A DNA stretch of 64,000 nucleotides from Opisthorchis felineus (GCA_004794785.1 SJOL01008668.1:1124037-1188036), one strand, 5' to 3'. Positions 12,888 to 24,323 are shown, numbered from the stretch's first letter. Numbers and translations: made by a program. Notes: generated from the letters alone by a model not told the origin.

Positions 12888-12984
12888 TGAACCTAGACTC
12901 GTTGACACGTGTACTGACCGAGATGTCAACGTTAGTGACATTTGCTTGAACCACGTATTGGTATTCACTATTCCGGGCTTCAAA
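12888..12984 (+). CDS. Gene A, candidate internal exon
   Basis: The exon follows a pyrimidine-containing acceptor (TTTCCTACCGGCATGTAG ending at 12887) and ends at a consensus donor (TTCAAA|GTAAGT). It is open in phase 0 to phase 0, starts REPRLVDTCTDRD and ends with hydrophobic LVFTIPGFK. It is only 38 bp from the next exon, which is typical of very short flatworm introns. Its outgoing phase does not match the phase 1 needed at 13023; see the finding on this conflict. Confidence 0.4.
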
Positions 12985-13022
12985 GTAAGTTTTATTAATT
13001 CCCCTCTGTCATTCTGTTTTAG

Positions 13023-13150
13023 GTCGTGCTCCAGATCAACATGACGAAATCCTAATTCCAGAAACGCTTCTTCACGAGAACTACAAATACCTCGAACGTG
13101 TTTACAAAGAATACTTACGTTATGTATGCCAGGATTATAATGAGGAAGAC
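13023..13150 (+). CDS. Gene A, internal exon (42 codons)
   Basis: Acceptor CCTCTGTCATTCTGTTTTAG ends at 13022 and donor GAC|GTGAGT lies at 13150/13151. Only the phase-1 frame is open. It gives a charged helical segment, RAPDQHDEILIPETLL then HENYKYLERVYKEYLRYV, ending NEED. The codon use and amino-acid pattern look clearly protein-coding, but I do not recognise the family. It leaves phase 0. Confidence 0.65.
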
Positions 13151-13777
13151 GTGAGTTTCTTTTGAAGACGCTAAAGCTGAAATGATCTTGAATGTGAACG
13201 AGAAAGAGGCATCGGCTACTGAAGCTTACAGTCTCAAAAAGCCACCACTTGCATAACATGACCTTGAAATCTTTAGGAAATACCAACGCTCTTTTAGCAT
13301 TTAAACCACTGCATAATTAACTGTTGGGTTATGTTTGAAGTAGTTATGCACAATGCACATTTTTTGCAAACGTGAACCACTTGAGACTGTCACCTCTAGA
13401 AGTTTTAACTTTGACGCGAAACTTAGATGGGAAAAACACAAAATGGCAGTAATTTGTCCAAGAGTGATACGGTCAAATTTGAATACAAATTAGCTGACCC
13501 GATTTGCACTGTCAGTATTATCTCAGATCTACATAAAACGCGGTAAAACATATTAAAGTATGGAAAACGCCTGATTCTTCCATAAGCATGTCCCCAAATG
13601 TGGTCAAACCCATGGGCGAATAAAACTGGTTTACACTTGAAAAATGAGGTTAGACAAATCCATCCCCTGGCAGTTCACTTTGCCACTTAGCTCCGTGACA
13701 CTTGTAGTCTTTCCCGGGACACATTACAGAAGATATATTCTGCAGCGTAAAGGTTACTCGAAACCAGTTCTTTTTAG

Positions 13778-13783
13778 TTCGAA
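13778..13783 (+). CDS. Possible 6-bp microexon of gene A
   Basis: TTCGAA lies between a strong acceptor (CCAGTTCTTTTTAG) and a consensus donor (GTAAGT). It would insert two codons (Phe-Glu) in phase between exons 13023-13150 (phase 0 out) and 15117-15189 (phase 0 in). Schistosome micro-exon genes are known to use exons this small. The match could be chance, because six bases carry no coding signal. Confidence 0.25.
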
Positions 13784-13864
13784 GTAAGTGCTACGAAGGG
13801 ACTGGACTGACATGATTTTGGTCAAAAACACACTAAGGAAATTATAGTTTTACTCGTGGACTCC

Positions 13865-13955
13865 TTCGAGTAGGGCGACGTCAGTTCATGCTGAAAAGCT
13901 TAGAAGCACTCCGGATTACTAGAAACGACTGATACTATGCCAAGGGGCGAACCAG
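13865..13955 (-). repeat. Degenerate hammerhead SINE-like fragment
   Basis: The minus strand carries the family tail (AGTGCTTCTAAGCTTTTCAGCAT) seen behind the hammerheads at 10.5 and 11.1 kb, and a box-B-like CTGGTTCGCC upstream of it. The hammerhead core itself is not recognisable. Confidence 0.4.
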
Positions 13956-15116
13956 TGAGTTGAGAGTTCTGGAGAAAACAATCAAGACCCGTTCGCATGA
14001 AGTCAGTCTATGCAGCTCACGTGGGAGTGACACTATACCCTATTCAATTACTAGTAGAACACTACTGGTCAGTCCCCCATGGCTGAATCGCGAAGTATTC
14101 AGCTGTTATCTCAGTGGTTTTTTGCCTCGAATCTGCGTTGATTTTGGTGAGATTCACTCTGTGGATGATTTCCTCCCAGCGGCAAAACAGCACAGACTGA
14201 CCTCACATTATGGGTCAAAGTTCACGACTGAATGAAATATAAGTTTTCGCTTTTTGTTAATGAATTGTTTTTTTTTAATTTTTCGAGACTTTAATTCAGT
14301 TGCTGACTACTCAAGTAATCAGCCTGTGTGCCAGCTAACGAAGGGAAAGCTGAACTGTTTGAGTAGATCTGATACACGAAACGGTACATCCTATCAGTTA
14401 AATTACGAACTTCATTCACTCTTGCTGATGTTTACCCACTTACTCTAACTTCTTAGGTAGAAACTTCCGAATTGTTCAAGAGTGGCTCCAGTAGTTGTTT
14501 TACCGGAATCTGAAGCTGCAACCAAATATGTCGTAATTTGTTGTTTGATTGCAGTCAAGTGTGGGTTAAAACCCGGTAGACAGCCGATTAATCACTCTAG
14601 GCCTACCGGCACCCATGAGAAGCAAACCAGTAAGGGCAAACGGGTTTGCTTCCGGTTTTCCGGAAGGACAACTAAAACTCGTTTTCTTCCAAGATTAAAA
14701 AACCCGGCACAAAACTCAAATTCTTTTGTTATCACTCTTTTGTGATAGGATCAAAAGACAGCTGGTTCTCAACTGACCCTTAATGCTTTGAAGTTAGAAG
14801 TGATTGGCTGGTGAGCAAAAATCACCCAGCTAAAAACTGGTCGATACAAGGCGTGAATCAATAAGGCAACGCATTTCCAAGTTCACTAGAGAGGTATTCG
14901 CATATCTAACTGTATAGGTAAACTCAGAATGAATATTCACACGATACCCACCTCTGTTGAATGGAAGTTTTTGAGGATCCGGACTTATTCATCTGATTCA
15001 AGGATGGCGAAGTTTGCAAATTGCCGTCTAAGGAGAGCTCTGCGTTAATTACCTAAGAACCTAAGGACCAATAGTTTGAATGCTGAAAGACCAACTGAAA
15101 TATATGTGGACCTGAG

Positions 15117-15189
15117 GTAACGTCTAACTTGATCATCAATTCCCATGGTGAACTTTATGCGGTTGGTTCATTCAATGTGCTATTGTTGC
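15117..15189 (+). CDS. Gene A, internal exon (24 codons)
   Basis: The donor is consensus (TTGC|GTAAGT at 15189/15190). The acceptor (GGACCTGAG ending at 15116) is weak. The frame starts in phase 0, matching the exon at 13150, and reads VTSNLIINSHGELYAVG then SFNVLLL before leaving phase 1. The alternating hydrophobic pattern looks like beta strands. Confidence rests on the donor, the open frame and the phase match on both sides. Confidence 0.45.
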
Positions 15190-15585
15190 GTAAGTTCGCC
15201 CTGACACGAGCTGTTTCTTGAGATCTGAAAAGTCACGAGTCTCGTTAATGTTTATTTATCCTCTACTCCTTTCTTGACACGTTAAGATTTCGCGACATAT
15301 CTTGGCTCTGCCTTGGCGAAATGAGCAAAAGAGCTTCAATGTCTTGCATTTTCCCACCTTACTTATGTTTTTAGCAAACTGAAATGTTTGACTGAATACT
15401 TCACTTAGAGCTGTAAAGAATACAAACCTTTTTACCGGTTTCGCCTTCAAGTCACGAGTGATTGCGGACAAAATTGGTGCAGTAAAACCTCATAATAAGG
15501 AATTACCGCTGGAATTCTCCCTTGAAGAAAGGCAACACACTTAACGTACAACGTACAACGGGGACCATATTCTATAGACCACCAG

Positions 15586-15724
15586 ATATGATAGTCAGCC
15601 AAGTCAATGGTAGCCTGTCCGTTGAGTTCCAGATACGGAACTTCGAGTCACGCGTAGGTTTCACGATCCCGAACAGCAAAAAGAAGAACTGGGTTCGAAA
15701 GTCTACGGTACTATTTACACCAAA
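15586..15724 (+). CDS. Gene A, internal exon (45 codons)
   Basis: The donor is CCAAA|GTAAGC. Two acceptors are possible: CTATAG ending at 15577 and ACCACCAG ending at 15585. The second gives the phase 1 that the previous exon supplies. The peptide MIVSQVNGSLSVEFQIRNFE continues to a basic KKKNWVRKS segment and leaves phase 2. Beta-rich, unrecognised. Confidence 0.55.
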
Positions 15725-16340
15725 GTAAGCAAAAGTACACAGCAAACCTCAGTTTCCGACGTACGTGACTCGCGTTAACTGACCGGCACAGGGTAGCATG
15801 AAGTTCCGCGCACCAGATAGCGGCCAATGGATTGTTGGCTTGGTGGTCTAGGTTGCAGTCGTCCTTTCCGAGACTACTCTCGCCATTCTGATTGGCGTTG
15901 CGACCACAAGGGTGTCACGATGGGACGAGTCAGGACAGGTCCAGCAGTCGGAGACAACGCGGATGGACTTGTAGGTACACTGACACACGCGACGCATACT
16001 GACATATCGGTGTCCAAGGCGTGCGACTGATTTGGCGTGGTGAATGGAGGACACCGAGATGGTGACGGTGACGGAGTAAAACAGATCAAGCAAAGGAATG
16101 GGGCAATCATCGTGCTATCCAATGGGATTCAGTACTGTATTTCCAGTGCGTCGCTGTTTCGGCGATATCTCAGCTATTCCGTCTAACGGTTGCTGACAAT
16201 TTTCAAGACGGGACACAAGTCGTACGAACAGGCCAGAGATGACTGCCGGGAATTACCGTTTTTCTGACACAGACGCAACGGAATAATTTGATGTTTTCAG
16301 TATTTTGACCTCTTCATTTATTTTCAAGTGTTCCAACTAG

Positions 16341-16455
16341 CTTGTTTTCTGGCGAGCTCCACCTTTCAACCTTCCTAGACAACAAGCGCATTGAACGAAT
16401 GACTCAAAGCTGCTTTACACTACCAACAGCTGGTTTTACCCCAAACAGAAGGCAG
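16341..16455 (+). CDS. Gene A, internal exon (38 codons)
   Basis: Acceptor GTGTTCCAACTAG ends at 16340 and donor AGGCAG|GTATTT lies at 16455/16456. The frame reads LFSGELHLSTFLDNKRIERM then TQSCFTLPTAGFTPNRRQ. It takes phase 2 from the previous exon and returns phase 0. A stronger acceptor (CTTTCAACCTTCCTAG ending at 16378) lies inside the same open frame and could give a shorter exon, but its phase would not match. Confidence 0.55.
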
Positions 16456-16740
16456 GTATTTTTCATAACTTACCATCCTCCACCTACATAATGACTGGTC
16501 GAGTTCAGAATGCTGGTGACTTTTCTTATCAATGTGATCGCGATTTCCTACATCATGTTCATTTATCAGTCGACTGCTTGATTTCTTTGCAGTTACCCCA
16601 GTGAAAAAACCTTCATAACCCAGCCAGGCAGTGCGTAGCTTGTGCCTCTAGTATCAAACGGGGGTGACTTTGTTTACGAAGGCTAAGTTAAAGCAGATAT
16701 GAAATCGCGCCCTAGTTCCAACCAGGAAGCACACGCGTAT

Positions 16741-16742
<2 letters not shown>

Positions 16743-16772
<30 letters not shown>
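16743..16772. repeat. (AC)15 microsatellite
   Basis: Fifteen uninterrupted AC dinucleotides in an intron of gene A. Confidence 0.95.
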
Positions 16773-16773
<1 letters not shown>

Positions 16774-17079
16774 GGTATGAAATAAGACTGATGGCTTTGA
16801 AGCACGGTTGCTGTTCACTCGTCTCCAGAACAGTGAGCTACCGCGTTTGCAACACGAGGTCGTGCACCTATAAGTTCATGAGTCTAAATGCATGACTGGG
16901 GGATATTGTGTCAACGTACTTAGCGGCACGCTAGCCCTTTGATGGGGGCTGATTAGCCATGTGAGGCTGTTTAATGTCCCTTGTCTAGTTAAGCCAGATA
17001 TCCTAATTCTTATCAGGAATTTCAACGACAAGCTCATGAGTTATTCGAAAATGACCTTTTTTCCTTTTTAACCCATTAG

Positions 17080-17193
17080 GTTCTAATAACAGGCTGTGAA
17101 GACGGACCAGCGGGTGGACACAAACGTCGCCTCAGACGGATCCACTTTGTCCAAAACTGGTGTCGTCTGGGCTTGCTGAACCAAATGTACTAG
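17080..17193 (+). CDS. Gene A, terminal exon with stop
   Basis: The acceptor has an excellent pyrimidine tract (CTTTTTTCCTTTTTAACCCA then TTAG, ending at 17079). Phase 0 matches the exon at 16455. The exon encodes 37 residues (VLITGCEDGPAGGHKRR... ending LLNQMY) and stops at TAG 17191-17193. A canonical AATAAA lies 127 bases downstream, giving a plausible 3' UTR. The C-terminus is basic. I do not recognise the protein. Confidence 0.6.
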   Translation, partial: VLITGCEDGPAGGHKRRLRRIHFVQNWCRLGLLNQMY

Positions 17194-17319
17194 ACACATT
17201 TGCATTTCGTTATGTGTATGTTAATTTAGGAGGAAGAACCAGCGCGTTGGTTTTTGCCTTTGATGTCCACTTTAACCTGATATCTGAAAGCGGAGACGTC
17301 TGTGTACTACATTGTGTGA

Positions 17320-17325
17320 AATAAA
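17320..17325 (+). promoter_or_regulatory. Polyadenylation signal of gene A
   Basis: Canonical AATAAA 127 bases after the predicted stop codon of gene A. Confidence 0.55.
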
Positions 17326-18312
17326 GTTGCAGTACGCACGGAAACAGGGTAGGCACTCTGTTGAAGGGGCGAGGAATTCCCTGAAACTTCTCCGATACCC
17401 ATTGAGGCTATCATGGCTTCATAAAGAATGCGGCTATATAACATCGACTTGTCACCGTGCATGGTGCAAGTATAACCCAGGCTGGATATCATTTGCTCAA
17501 AATGCGTTAAAAAAAAGCTAGCATTTCTGCTCTTTACTTAGAGATTGGCTGACTAGTTTCATATAGCTTTGACTTCACTCATGTGGAACTGGTTTAGGAA
17601 GAATGCACTGACTGGTGTTGAGTATCTGGGTTTAAACCCGCAAAATCCTTTTGGAAGGGACACTCCGCATTTATAGACATTTTGGTTGATGATGACTATC
17701 CTTATTGGAGGACTTTACTATACTTTCCTGCTTTAAATTTACATGGGGAAACACTATATGAAAGTGATATAGGAAGATGCGAGCCAAGTCTTTCTGCATG
17801 AGCTTTGATTACCTGGGCACCGAATCCTGGAATTGTCGGTCTACAAGCAAGTACAATACATTAAATGGAAACTTTGTCGTAAGCGAGGCGGTTTTTTATA
17901 TAAGGGTGCGAAATATATCAATTTCTACCTGGTTGGGGTAACTTTTTCGGCACGCGCGATAGACAGGAATGCAAAGATTGCCGGTTTCGAATTCAACAGT
18001 GCCTACGCTAATGTCCACTGAAATCGCAGTGACTGTGTCAGTGGCAGCACATTCACAATTTTACTGGAAAACAACTTCGTGTATCTAACGATGACTGTGT
18101 TATTTTCTGAATGAGCATTTCTGGCTTCCAAACAATTCACCAATGTCCTCAGGAGATTTGTCCCTACCTTGTGAGGAAAGGTTCTTTTCGAAAACATCCG
18201 ACCCGTGTTCAAATTTTGCCACTCAAGAAAAGGTTCAGGCGCAGATGCAGTAACTACCAAATACTTGAAACTCATTTAAACCATGGCGATCAATCCTCTC
18301 TTCAATTTGTAG

Positions 18313-18389
18313 TGCACAGGACAATTACAGAATGCAATAACACAGGTGATGGGACATCTTCAAGATGGATTACTGGGATAACTTGTAAA
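18313..18389 (+). CDS. Gene E, candidate extracellular exon
   Basis: Acceptor TCCTCTCTTCAATTTGTAG ends at 18312 and consensus donor AAA|GTGAGT lies at 18389/18390. Open in phase 1 to phase 0, it encodes HRTITECNNTGDGTSSRW then ITGITCK. Two cysteines and an N-N-T sequon suit an ectodomain. It is the most 5' exon I could attach to gene E. Confidence 0.4.
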
Positions 18390-18836
18390 GTGAGTTTTTA
18401 TTATTATCTCGCCTGTATTTTCAGGAGTATTTCGCTTCAATTAGATTCATAATACCCTGTAAGACTTATGGTTATTGTAGCTGCCGTAAGAGACAGCCCC
18501 AGCGGTAAATATAAAAGCAGTTTTAACAACTGACACGTTTTTCCATGGTAAAACTCCTGATAACAATTCCGACACCAAAAATGAGAGAAGCCTTAAAAGC
18601 TCCAGAACAATAAAAAACACAGGAAGTGACCAGTCGGACCAATCTGACATGAAAATTCTCTCTCGATTATAAGTGTGAACTGCTAGAATGGCTTTTATAA
18701 TCCGCCGTCACAACAGAGCTTACCTTATCGATTAATGTGAGCGTGACTGCATAGACCACGTAAAAATTCCCGAACCCGAACCCACCACTGACTCTGTTGT
18801 TGCTGTGACTCCGAGATGACTGCTACATTGACGTGA

Positions 18837-19047
18837 GCGCATGGATGACATAATTAGGCTGATATGCAAAGACGGACATACTCGCGTCCCTTGTACTATC
18901 TTGGAAAGCTCTACAAAGCCCGAGCAGTTCGCCTGGCCACCGGAACAGCCAGTGGGTGCCCTTCGTGAACCCACGTTTGCCCACATGTTGGGTGTACACA
19001 TTATTGCCGGCACAAACGCATGTCACTATCTCGAACTTTGTGTGTGA
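18837..19047 (+). CDS. Orphan open stretch, possibly coding
   Basis: A 68-codon plus frame (starts MDDIIRLICKDGHTRV, with FAWPPEQPVGALREPTFAHM) has even codon use and protein-like composition, but there is no clear acceptor and only a weak donor (TTGG|GTGTAC near 18990). The minus strand is also open over 18732-19013. It could be another exon of gene E or chance. Confidence 0.2.
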
Positions 19048-19573
19048 CAGGTTTGGATATCATCCGACCAGTCTTAATGCGTGGCCATGTCACTGAGGTA
19101 ACCAGAGCAGGCGATTGTAGGTACAGTCTTTAAATCGAGGCGAAATCGAATTCAAAATATTCACGGTCCCTCTTGATCGAGCTGAAAATCTCCCTCTTAA
19201 AACCGACTGGATATTCGACCGAGGACACGAAAGCATCGGGAGGTGAGTCAGTGCCCAGTGCGAGACACGGAGATCGTTTCCGTGAGTCAGGAGCACAAAA
19301 ATGGACCAGGACTAGGCGGTTTTTCATCTTCATTTCTTCCGGTTGAATGGTGGTCAATTTTAGAACCTCGTTCTACACTGCAGTGAATAATGGTGCTATA
19401 TGGAGTCAAATACGTAGCAATCCAAAATCAATTTCTGACGTTTGGTCCGCAAAGATGGTTAGGAAGGCAGACGGTCGGCTAAATTTTGAAGGATCGAGAA
19501 CACGTGTGATGCCAGAAGAAAAACGGACTCTATACCTACACTGATCAATTGTTCGCTTACTCTGATGTTTGAG

Positions 19574-19790
19574 AAGTTCAAATATACCGCAGAAACAACC
19601 CATGGAAAGTTTGTCACTACTATAACAATTGAACGTACGCCACTTAGTGTTCATTTTATCGACATAAACCAGAGATATTTCGAGTTATCGCCTCGAAACA
19701 AGAGATCGTGCTTGAATGGGGGAGAAATTGATGCCACGGTTCTGCGTCATACTGCTAAGCGGTTGACCAGCAAAGTCCAATTTTCGTCAG
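19574..19790 (+). CDS. Gene E, candidate ectodomain exon (72 codons)
   Basis: The acceptor (CTTACTCTGATGTTTGAG ending at 19573) and donor (GTCAG|GTTAGA at 19790/19791) are acceptable. The frame starts in phase 0, as exon 18389 requires, and leaves phase 1, as exon 24114 requires. The peptide KFKYTAETTHGKFVTTITIE then RTPLSVHFIDINQRYFELSP looks beta-rich, as in an immunoglobulin-like or fibronectin III-like ectodomain. That resemblance is impressionistic. Confidence 0.45.
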
Positions 19791-20224
19791 GTTAGATTGT
19801 TCTACTGGGGTTCGCACTTTTCTTGATCACAGGAATGACTTACGATATATTTTATGCGTCTTAAGTAGAAAGGAAACCTTGGCCAACACTTTGTGGCAAA
19901 ATATTTGTGTGAAAACTTTTTCGTGCAATATGGCATGTATTTTGCTCGTACTGCTCATAACCAAGGCGTTCAGTAGGCATTTGAAGTATTCGAGGGGTAC
20001 TTAGTACTACTACCTACAAATAATCAAGCTCCAAGTGTCCGTTGCATTAACTGACTGGTAAGTCCTGACAAGTGGGTCAGTCGATCAACACAACCAGGAC
20101 AGTTACTGAGTCTTCATCCCAGGCTTCGGGCTAACCAATTACATTGATCAAGCGTGAACATCTCCACCTGTTCAGACCTGATAATTCAGGTGCGTCCAAT
20201 GTGAGCTGATGGAGTATTTATAAG

Positions 20225-20345
20225 ACACTTGCCCCGTATTTTAGGTGTATGGGATTCAAACCGCCAAGGATACGCACTGCTGATGAGCTCTAATAAGAGT
20301 CAAAATCGGGTCCAGTTCTTCTTCACTTTGGCGTGGACTCACCTG
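20225..20345 (+). repeat. Hammerhead SINE-like element, copy B
   Basis: A box-B-like GATTCAAACC (20253-20262) is followed 17 bases later by CTGATGA at 20280-20286, preceded by GATACGCACTG, which is identical in the copy at 63.5 kb. Stem II is a good 5-bp helix (GCTCT with AGAGT around AATA). The second core box reads CAAAA instead of GAAAC, so this copy should be inactive. Confidence 0.55.
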
Positions 20346-21379
20346 ATTGATCGCGCCAGGACAAGAGGACGACTGTTCAGACGAAAGTGATGTGGTTCAG
20401 ACTCAGTGACTAAATGATACAGCGATTATGTGTTCTGATTGGTTACCCTTCTTGGTATGTATTTTCATACCCCCTCGTAAGATACCATAATAAAGGGCCA
20501 CTTAGTGGTTCCACTGCGTCTTTCTCGTCAGTTCGAATATTGGATGAATTATCAGCGGTTAAAAAGCCTGGCAATAGACCGTACCCACGCACAATCAATC
20601 CAAATATGCGGAACTAGAGAAACGAATCAAGCAATAACAGGAGCAGACGTTATTGCAAACTAAGCTCACCACTGTTCTGACGGAACACTCACCCAACCGT
20701 ACCTCATTATTGGAGGCTTCATCCACATCACTGGCAGATATGTTTTGAAGAGCTGTTTCAGCTTGCGTGTCCTTGCTGGACGCTGGTATCATAGTTGGTG
20801 TAAACCGTATGATGATATACTCAAATTAGACGGCGCAACTTTGCGTGATTCAGTTCGTCTTTGTCTTCTTTTGAGAAAATTTGGGGCCAGTGAACATGAC
20901 AAGTATTGAAAATAGATTGTGCCATGTTTTAGGAGATTGGTGCAGAATACACCAGACTGTTTGATAATCATTCATCCTTGAGGGACACACGCAACCGATG
21001 CTTCCACATAGGGAAGCGCAGAGGAGACGATTGGTTTGGTCTGGCCGGTCGACTGCGGGAAATTGGGGTTGATCATTTAGAATATCTTATTTTCGTCTGT
21101 TGTCTTCAAGCATTCGAAAATACTACACAAGTACGAAACTCTTAGCGAAAGTGGAATCGCAAACGGACTTTACTCTACAGACTGCCTTCGAAGAGTGTAT
21201 ATGTATACAAAAGTTAAGGCGCGATTCACTAATGTTGTGATACGGTGGCGATGCGGTCAGTCATCTTTAGCTGAAGTTAACTGTCTGTCAACCATTTATC
21301 AGAACCGACTTCTCGAGACTATGCCACCTCAACGCAATGCGTTTGTCCAACTTCCGACGAAGTGTCGAAACCATGAAGA

Positions 21380-23790
21380 ATGGTATTTTGGGGAATTCTG
21401 TCCTTTAAAACGTACTAGTGTCAGAAATTGGCATCAGTAGCCAAAAATATCCTTGCAGCGGCGACGTCACACAGTCGAATAATCAGTGCCAGCTTGGAAA
21501 CCACTTTAATGTCGTTTTTGCAACCAAGTGCGACATCAGAGGAAGTACGTTGCCGTTAATATCAACCTCTGTGCTAAAACCACATTGGACAAGGTCATTA
21601 TATCACGTTAATCGGCCAGTCTCCACACCAAGCAATCACACATGTTGCAAGAAATGCGACTGGAGAACGGATATCCGTTATCGGCGAATTCGGGTGTGAG
21701 CTGTCTTTGCATTCAAACCCCCGGTATTCGTTACGTCACCAAGTATGAAGAACTGAGCTTACCTGAAGTATATTGGATAGATAGGTTAGGGTTGTGAAAT
21801 GCTCCTTTGAGCTCCGTGTGTTCTCCTACCGATAATGTCAAACTCCGTGTACCTATTGTGGCAACCAGTATTTCCATACTTATTGTTACTAGACAGAACT
21901 TTATAGTCATGATGAATTAGTGGAAACCATAAAAGTATAATATAAAGATGCGTCTGAAATGGGGCTGGGAGGATGCAATCAAATGCAATCAGGGTAAGCA
22001 GGCTTTCACTCTGCCCGAAACATGCAGTTCCGTATGCGGAAGCACAATTAGACGGACTCAAGCAGTTCCGAATCATACGTCCAGTAAACCGTTCCTTCTA
22101 GTCTACACCGGTTTTTCTGATCAGCAAAACGATTGGCCCCTCGAGGTTTTGTGGCGAGTTTCCAAAGGGGTTTGAATGAATTACTTGGAACTCGTCAGGA
22201 TTCGTTACTGATGCAGGAAGATCTATTTGCAGAGCTTAGTTGCAGAAAGTAAATCTCCAAGATTGCTTCTTCTTATGCTTACCTCCAGAAGTACGTTAAT
22301 GCCATCTCGAACTTCTGTCGAGTAATATCCACCGAAGACTTTATCAATACAACAGACTTCTACTTGAAGTCAGGTGTACACCGACAACAAGTGATGGATG
22401 CGATACCCAGGGTTTTTTCTTTTTCCGTGGTGTGTGTGGATAGATTTGTTATTGTTATTTCATCGGCTGAGGGTCACATCAGTCACAAAAAATAGGCACT
22501 TTCCAGGATCAGCTCTTGCCGATTCAAACTGAGGCCAGCGAAATGTTCATTCATGCTATCATGCACCCGCCAATAAGGTTCTATCATAGATTGTCCAGGT
22601 CATCTATCGAACCCGTAAAAAAATCTGACCATTGTGACCATGCCTGTACCACCCAGTAGTTCTCAGCTGCACTCATTTTTGGAACTTATCAAGCACAATG
22701 GAAGTTTTTCCTCCTCATATACATAGTCTGCTGTCGCCACTGAAAGCACTGAATTGAATTGGTACAAAGAGTGTCAGAAGCTCTTCTAAACACTCAAACA
22801 AATTCTCAAATCATTGTTGTTGTTGACACAACCATTAAATCTCTGTTTTTCTGGCAGCCGATGCCTCTGCACACCGTATAGGTGCTGTTTTGTCACGCTG
22901 GTTTTCGAGTGGGTCTAAAAATGCCTTTACCGCGCATCCGGGTTGCCGATTTACTTAAAACTGCAGCCAAACTACATCCGGCATTTGTCTTGACAACCGT
23001 CTTATAGTGGGGGACAGCACAGTTATCCAGAAGGAAATTGCGGCACCGCACACACACAAGGTATCGTGGTATAAGTAAGATAAAGTGGATTTCACGGTGC
23101 CATGCATAGTAGCCGTTTCTCGATAAACACATGGAAAAGCTGCAACAAAAGCACCAGGAAAATGTGAACTTCCTTTTTTGCCAACACACCATGAAACATA
23201 GTCACGAGTCACGCTGAATGTTGTGGTTCTTTTCTGTGGACAAACTCTTCTGAAATAGTTGCTACATTTTCCAAGTGGTCGTAAGCATTTCCACTACAAA
23301 ACACATTCAATTCACACACAATCCGTTTACTCATTTTGGAGTACCAGGGCTGTTGGCAGCATATCAGAGGTTCCGTGTACCATCCACAATCGAATGGTCA
23401 AGCGGAATGATTTGTCGATACCTTCACATGGGCAAACTTGAAGCAGCAGAATTGGGGCACGAGTGTACGACGTAATGGTCTACACCGGATCATACCGTGC
23501 CTAACAATCTGTGTCCTGATGAACTTTTCCTCCGCCGGGGAAGGCATCTAGCTCTGGATATAATGATACCAACGAGGCAGAGTGCCGTGTGAAATTTCTT
23601 CATGGAACCGATTTAATAGCGGAGTCCGTGTAGACGATGACCCGGCAGATTCTCTTGACACTACGGTCGAAAACCAGCAGCCCATAACACCCAGTGTTCA
23701 CCAGACTGTTTCAAGTGGAATAAGCAGATTTGTGTCGGTTAGTGGCACCACTCCGGGCCCTTCAAACTCAAGCAGGCTTCTTATATGAAA
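21380..23790 (+). mobile_element. Degenerate Ty3/gypsy-like retrotransposon pol
   Basis: Broken plus-strand frames give recognisable pol pieces in the normal order. Near 21540, a protease-like RKYVAVNINL. At 22590-22720, the end of the reverse transcriptase (a VPPSSSQLHSF-type linker, then SLLSPLKALN). Near 22860, an RNase H motif (ADASAHRIGAVLSRWFSSGS). At 23370-23580, the integrase C-terminal half (VYHPQSNGQAE, FVDTF.WANLK, then CPDELF and LDIMIPTRQSAV). Stops and frameshifts interrupt all of them. No LTRs were identified. It is an old, non-functional insertion in an intron of gene E. Confidence 0.65.
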
Positions 23791-23866
23791 TGCACTGTTA
23801 ACCTTTTTGCGCTTTGTTCAAAGTGCTAGGGATATCGAGTTAGCTTGATTTTAGGTGTACATATTC

Positions 23867-23890
23867 NNNNNNNNNNNNNNNNNNNNNNNN
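23867..23890. other. Assembly gap (24 N)
   Basis: A run of N just before an (AT)n tract, so probably an assembly break at low-complexity sequence. Confidence 1.
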
Positions 23891-23898
23891 TTACCCTG

Positions 23899-23902
<4 letters not shown>

Positions 23903-23945
<43 letters not shown>
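23903..23945. repeat. (AT)n microsatellite
   Basis: About 21 AT dinucleotides beside the assembly gap; the true length may be larger. Confidence 0.95.
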
Positions 23946-23946
<1 letters not shown>

Positions 23947-24032
23947 TCATGTCCCCTTGTAAAATGTTTGAGTAACAATCCTCTTGGCCATTTCAGCCTG
24001 TTAATCCTGTCAACCGGAGAACCACTTTTGTG

Positions 24033-24233
24033 TCACTCATAATCTATTCTAATATGAGGAAAATATTGAACTATCGAACCTTTACAAATAAAATTAAGCC
24101 TACTGATTTTCAGTTTATCAGAAGGCTTTTGTTCAAGAAGCTGAATCCCTCCAGTAAAATCAGGTATCATGTTAGATTTCATAAAGGCTTCGGTCACTTG
24201 AGGCGAATCTATTACCTTCAAGAAATTTAACAC
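24033..24233 (-). CDS. Ambiguous open stretch, both strands
   Basis: The minus strand is open for 66 codons with a natural-looking peptide (KVIDSPQVTEAFMKSNMIPD). The plus strand is open over nearly the same bases (23997-24230, basic KIKPTDFQFIRRLLFKK). No clean splice signals support the minus frame, and the plus exon 24114-24153 overlaps it. It is listed only because one of the frames could be real. Confidence 0.15.
   Translation of the reverse strand: MLNFLKVIDSPQVTEAFMKSNMIPDFTGGIQLLEQKPSDKLKISRLNFICKGSIVQYFPHIRIDYE
24114..24153 (+). CDS. Gene E, juxtamembrane exon (40 bp)
   Basis: Acceptor CCTACTGATTTTCAG ends at 24113 and donor CTCCA|GTAAAA lies at 24153/24154. It takes phase 1 from exon 19790 and leaves phase 2 for exon 24366. 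It encodes YQKAFVQEAESL, a charged helical stretch just outside the predicted transmembrane segment. An alternative frame with a better donor (CAG|GTATCA at 24164) also ends in phase 2, so the exact exon is uncertain. Confidence 0.4.
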
Positions 24234-24257
24234 AAAAATGGTAAACCTTCATCTCAG

Positions 24258-24323
24258 TTTTGTGCACCCCAGGCACTGCCACTGAAGAAAGTTGACCGTT
24301 CTCATCCAGCTCTTCATCCCACC
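24258..24323 (+). CDS. Alternative 66-bp exon
   Basis: Acceptor AAACCTTCATCTCAG ends at 24257 and donor CCCACC|GTAACT lies at 24323/24324. Open in phase 0 to phase 0, it encodes FCAPQALPLKKVDRSHPALH and two more residues. A 42-bp intron would join it to 24366 in a different frame (VYYFELFCDYSIDVDGCVFI) that stops at 24516-24518. It competes with the transmembrane reading of the same downstream exon. Confidence 0.3.

Noticed and set aside
12861..13286. 141-codon minus-strand frame
   Set aside because: It covers the two plus-strand gene A exons, including their splice sites, and has no splice signals of its own.
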